Shown here in pieces: positions 13,859 to 14,936 of a DNA stretch of 14,936 nt. This stretch comes from Candidatus Latescibacterota bacterium (GTDB lineage Bacteria > Latescibacterota > 4484-107 > B68-G9): positions 1 through 14,936 of the forward strand of contig DTXA01000296.1 in NCBI GenBank assembly GCA_012962735.1, in the 5' to 3' direction. A model generated the notes under the pieces. That model was not told the origin of the DNA. It saw only the letters and a program-made list of their open reading frames with translations, and made no database searches. A program made the position numbers and the translations under genes. Within the stretch, counting starts at the first letter, position 1. Every line of letters starts with the position of its first letter.

Positions 13859-14706
13859 ATACCACCTCTCATAGCCCGAGCCAACCGCTCCACTACGATG
13901 CGCATATCGTTTATATAATCCCTGGGTAGGGGGTCTAAGAACACGATCCTCCCGTCTATTTCCTCGGCTATCACCTGAGCCCCCTTTGCGACAAACTGAG
14001 GGGAGACGAAGATGGTTTTGATCCCGTATTTTTTCGCCCTTTCGACCGCTTTTTTTATCTCCAAAGCGGTTGGCTCCTTACCAGCACGCTCTATCGGTAT
14101 CTGCTCTAAGCCATAGTCGCTGGCCAGATAGTCCCATGCTGGATGATACACCATAAACCTCCTGTTCTCGATCCCATTCAGCTTTTCCCTTATGTATTCA
14201 TCTAACTCCTCCAATTTCCTAATATACTTCTTCTTGCTTCCGATGTAGTACTCCCTGTTCCCCGGATCGATCCTCACGAGGCCATCGCAGATGTTCTCGA
14301 CCATCTTTTCCGCGTTCTTAGGCGAAAGCCAGACGTGAGGGTTCTTTCCGATAAGCTCCATCCCCTCGGAGCTATCGACTATTATCATCTTTCTGTTGAT
14401 CTTCGAAAGCTTATCCAGCCAAGCCAACTCGAACTCAACTCCGGAACCGAGCTTTACGTACATCTCGGCCTCGCTGACCCTCCTCAGCTGCTCCGGGGTC
14501 GGCTCGTATGTGTGAGGGCTGGCCCCGGGCGGAACCATAACGACAACTTTTACTTTGTCCCTCCCCAAATTCTCCACAAAATCTGCCAAGGGGAGTATGG
14601 TGACGGCGACGGCTATCCTCCCTTTCTCCCCCTTCCTCCTTTCACAGGAAGTCGAGGAAACGATGCCGAGGGAAAGGGCAAATGCGATCAGTGCGTTGTG
14701 CATCAT
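13855..14706 (-). CDS. znuA: Periplasmic zinc-type metal-binding protein, ZnuA/TroA family
   Basis: This cluster-9 solute-binding protein delivers a divalent metal to its ABC importer. The 283-residue product has an N-terminal hydrophobic signal (about 4-18) ending near Cys21, an imperfect lipobox (STSC). The metal site is complete: His65 in ASPHTYEP, His124 in NPHVWLSP, His188 in VYHPAWDY and Asp258 in FLDPLP. A histidine in the third position points to zinc (ZnuA/TroA) rather than the Glu seen in Mn-binding PsaA/MntC. The His-rich loop of many ZnuA proteins is absent. Two ATGs (14706, 14703) are possible and neither has a clear ribosome-binding site. It is transcribed from the promoter at 14736-14764. 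Confidence 0.9.
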   Translation of the reverse strand: MMHNALIAFALSLGIVSSTSCERRKGEKGRIAVAVTILPLADFVENLGRDKVKVVVMVPPGASPHTYEPTPEQLRRVSEAEMYVKLGSGVEFELAWLDKLSKINRKMIIVDSSEGMELIGKNPHVWLSPKNAEKMVENICDGLVRIDPGNREYYIGSKKKYIRKLEELDEYIREKLNGIENRRFMVYHPAWDYLASDYGLEQIPIERAGKEPTALEIKKAVERAKKYGIKTIFVSPQFVAKGAQVIAEEIDGRIVFLDPLPRDYINDMRIVVERLARAMRGGI

Positions 14707-14735
14707 CGTATCGAAATGACACCGACGACTTTCGT

Positions 14736-14764
14736 AAAATACTCCAAATCGATCCTCCTGTCAA
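14736..14764 (-). promoter_or_regulatory. Sigma70-type promoter of the znuA-znuC-aldolase operon
   Basis: On the - strand a perfect TTGACA (14764-14759) is followed after 17 bp by TATTTT (14741-14736). The expected start is near 14729, which gives a leader of about 23 nt without an obvious ribosome-binding site. Confidence 0.65.
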
Positions 14765-14792
14765 GAGACTCCTGTAACTCCCGGTATCGGCG

Positions 14793-14820
14793 AAAGGGGA
14801 GCCCTGGGCCTTCCCTTTTT
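14793..14820 (+). terminator. Terminator-like hairpin
   Basis: AAAGGGGAG (14793-14801) pairs with CTTCCCTTT (14810-14818) as a 9-bp stem with one G-T pair and an 8-nt loop, and the 3' side runs into TTTTT (14816-14820). In the + direction it would stop transcripts coming from the left, although no + strand gene lies there. It may shield the tRNA promoter from readthrough. Confidence 0.45.
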
Positions 14821-14828
14821 CGTAGGTA

Positions 14829-14857
14829 TTGACAAAGCCGGGATAATATGCTATTTT
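14829..14857 (+). promoter_or_regulatory. Promoter of tRNA-Leu
   Basis: TTGACA (14829-14834), 17 bp, TATTTT (14852-14857), with TG at 14849-14850 forming an extended -10. The expected start near 14864 leaves a leader of about 6 nt before the tRNA, a typical tRNA promoter layout. It has the same -35/spacer/-10 form as the znuA promoter. Confidence 0.7.
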
Positions 14858-14869
14858 CAGAATCCCGGA

Positions 14870-14936
14870 GCGAGAGTGGCGGAACAGGCAGACGCGCCAG
14901 ATTTAGGATCTGGTGGGTATTCCCGTGGGGGTTCGA
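14870..14936 (+). tRNA. tRNA-Leu(UAG), 3' end cut by the window
   Basis: The acceptor 5' strand GCGAGAG (14870-14876) is followed by TG and the leucine-type D-arm GGCGGAACAGGCAGACGC. The anticodon arm is CCAGA-TTTAGGA-TCTGG, giving anticodon UAG, which reads CUN leucine codons. A class II variable arm (about TGGGTATTCCCG) and the start of the T-arm (GGGGGTTCGA) follow before the sequence ends. The acceptor 3' strand is outside, so pairing of the acceptor cannot be checked. Confidence 0.92.

Larger units (their letters stand above)
14707..14869. other. Divergent regulatory region between znuA and tRNA-Leu
   Basis: This 163-bp stretch has no gene. It holds the znuA promoter (- strand), a terminator-like hairpin (14793-14818) and the tRNA promoter (+ strand). 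No recognisable Zur box is visible. Confidence 0.7.

Noticed and set aside
14709..14736. Inverted TATCGAAA / TTTCGTA between the znuA -10 and start codon, considered as a zinc-repressor operator
   Set aside because: Only five base pairs are perfect and the 13-nt gap does not match known Zur boxes; too weak to call.
14335..14832. + strand open frame antisense to znuA ending before the tRNA promoter
   Set aside because: It is the shadow of znuA; the hairpin just before its end drew attention, but no promoter or ribosome-binding site supports a gene.

Overview
The window looks like chromosomal DNA of a GC-rich, probably thermophilic bacterium from a poorly sampled lineage. The bacterial call rests on mreB/mreC, xseB, an NfeD/slipin pair, sigma70-type promoters and a bacterial tRNA-Leu. 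AGG and ATA codons are frequent despite the high GC, genes overlap or nearly touch, and the prenyl synthase carries an archaeal-looking second Asp-rich motif. The phylum cannot be fixed from sequence alone. No insertion sequence, phage gene or CRISPR array is visible.

Region 1 (1-7471, + strand) is one tightly packed co-directional run: the mreB 3' end, mreC, an NfeD-type membrane serine protease and its slipin partner, a DUF1848 Fe-S protein, a HEPN/nucleotidyltransferase pair, xseB, a DUF362 protein, a short-chain prenyl diphosphate synthase and a small lipoprotein. Neighbours overlap by 2-47 nt or are 3-24 nt apart, so translational coupling is likely. Two orders are unusual: mreC is followed by nfeD-slipin instead of mreD, and a DUF362 gene sits between xseB and the prenyl synthase, which are neighbours in many bacteria.

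Region 2 (7472-7612) is a convergent spacer without a convincing gene. It holds a two-tier inverted repeat that may be a bidirectional terminator or a REP-like element.

Region 3 (7613-12237) holds a short membrane protein and an alkaline-phosphatase-superfamily phosphodiesterase on the - strand, and a divergent 931-residue GH78 (alpha-L-rhamnosidase)-like protein on the + strand. The phosphodiesterase has a strong promoter whose predicted transcription start almost coincides with an ATG, which suggests a leaderless mRNA. The GH78-like protein lacks the usual glutamates in both catalytic motifs.

Region 4 (12220-14706, - strand) is an operon of a zinc-type binding protein, its ABC ATPase and an HpcH/HpaI aldolase. 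No permease gene is present where one would be expected. The aldolase family includes the L-rhamnose-pathway enzyme RhmA, and its gene converges on and overlaps the rhamnosidase-like gene.

Region 5 (14707-14936) is a divergent promoter region serving znuA and a tRNA-Leu(UAG) cut by the window edge. Both promoters have the same TTGACA / 17 bp / TATTTT form. I found no clearly new defence or mobile system; the most unusual items are the catalytically altered GH78-like protein, the leaderless promoter, the permease-less zinc operon and the structured convergent spacer.
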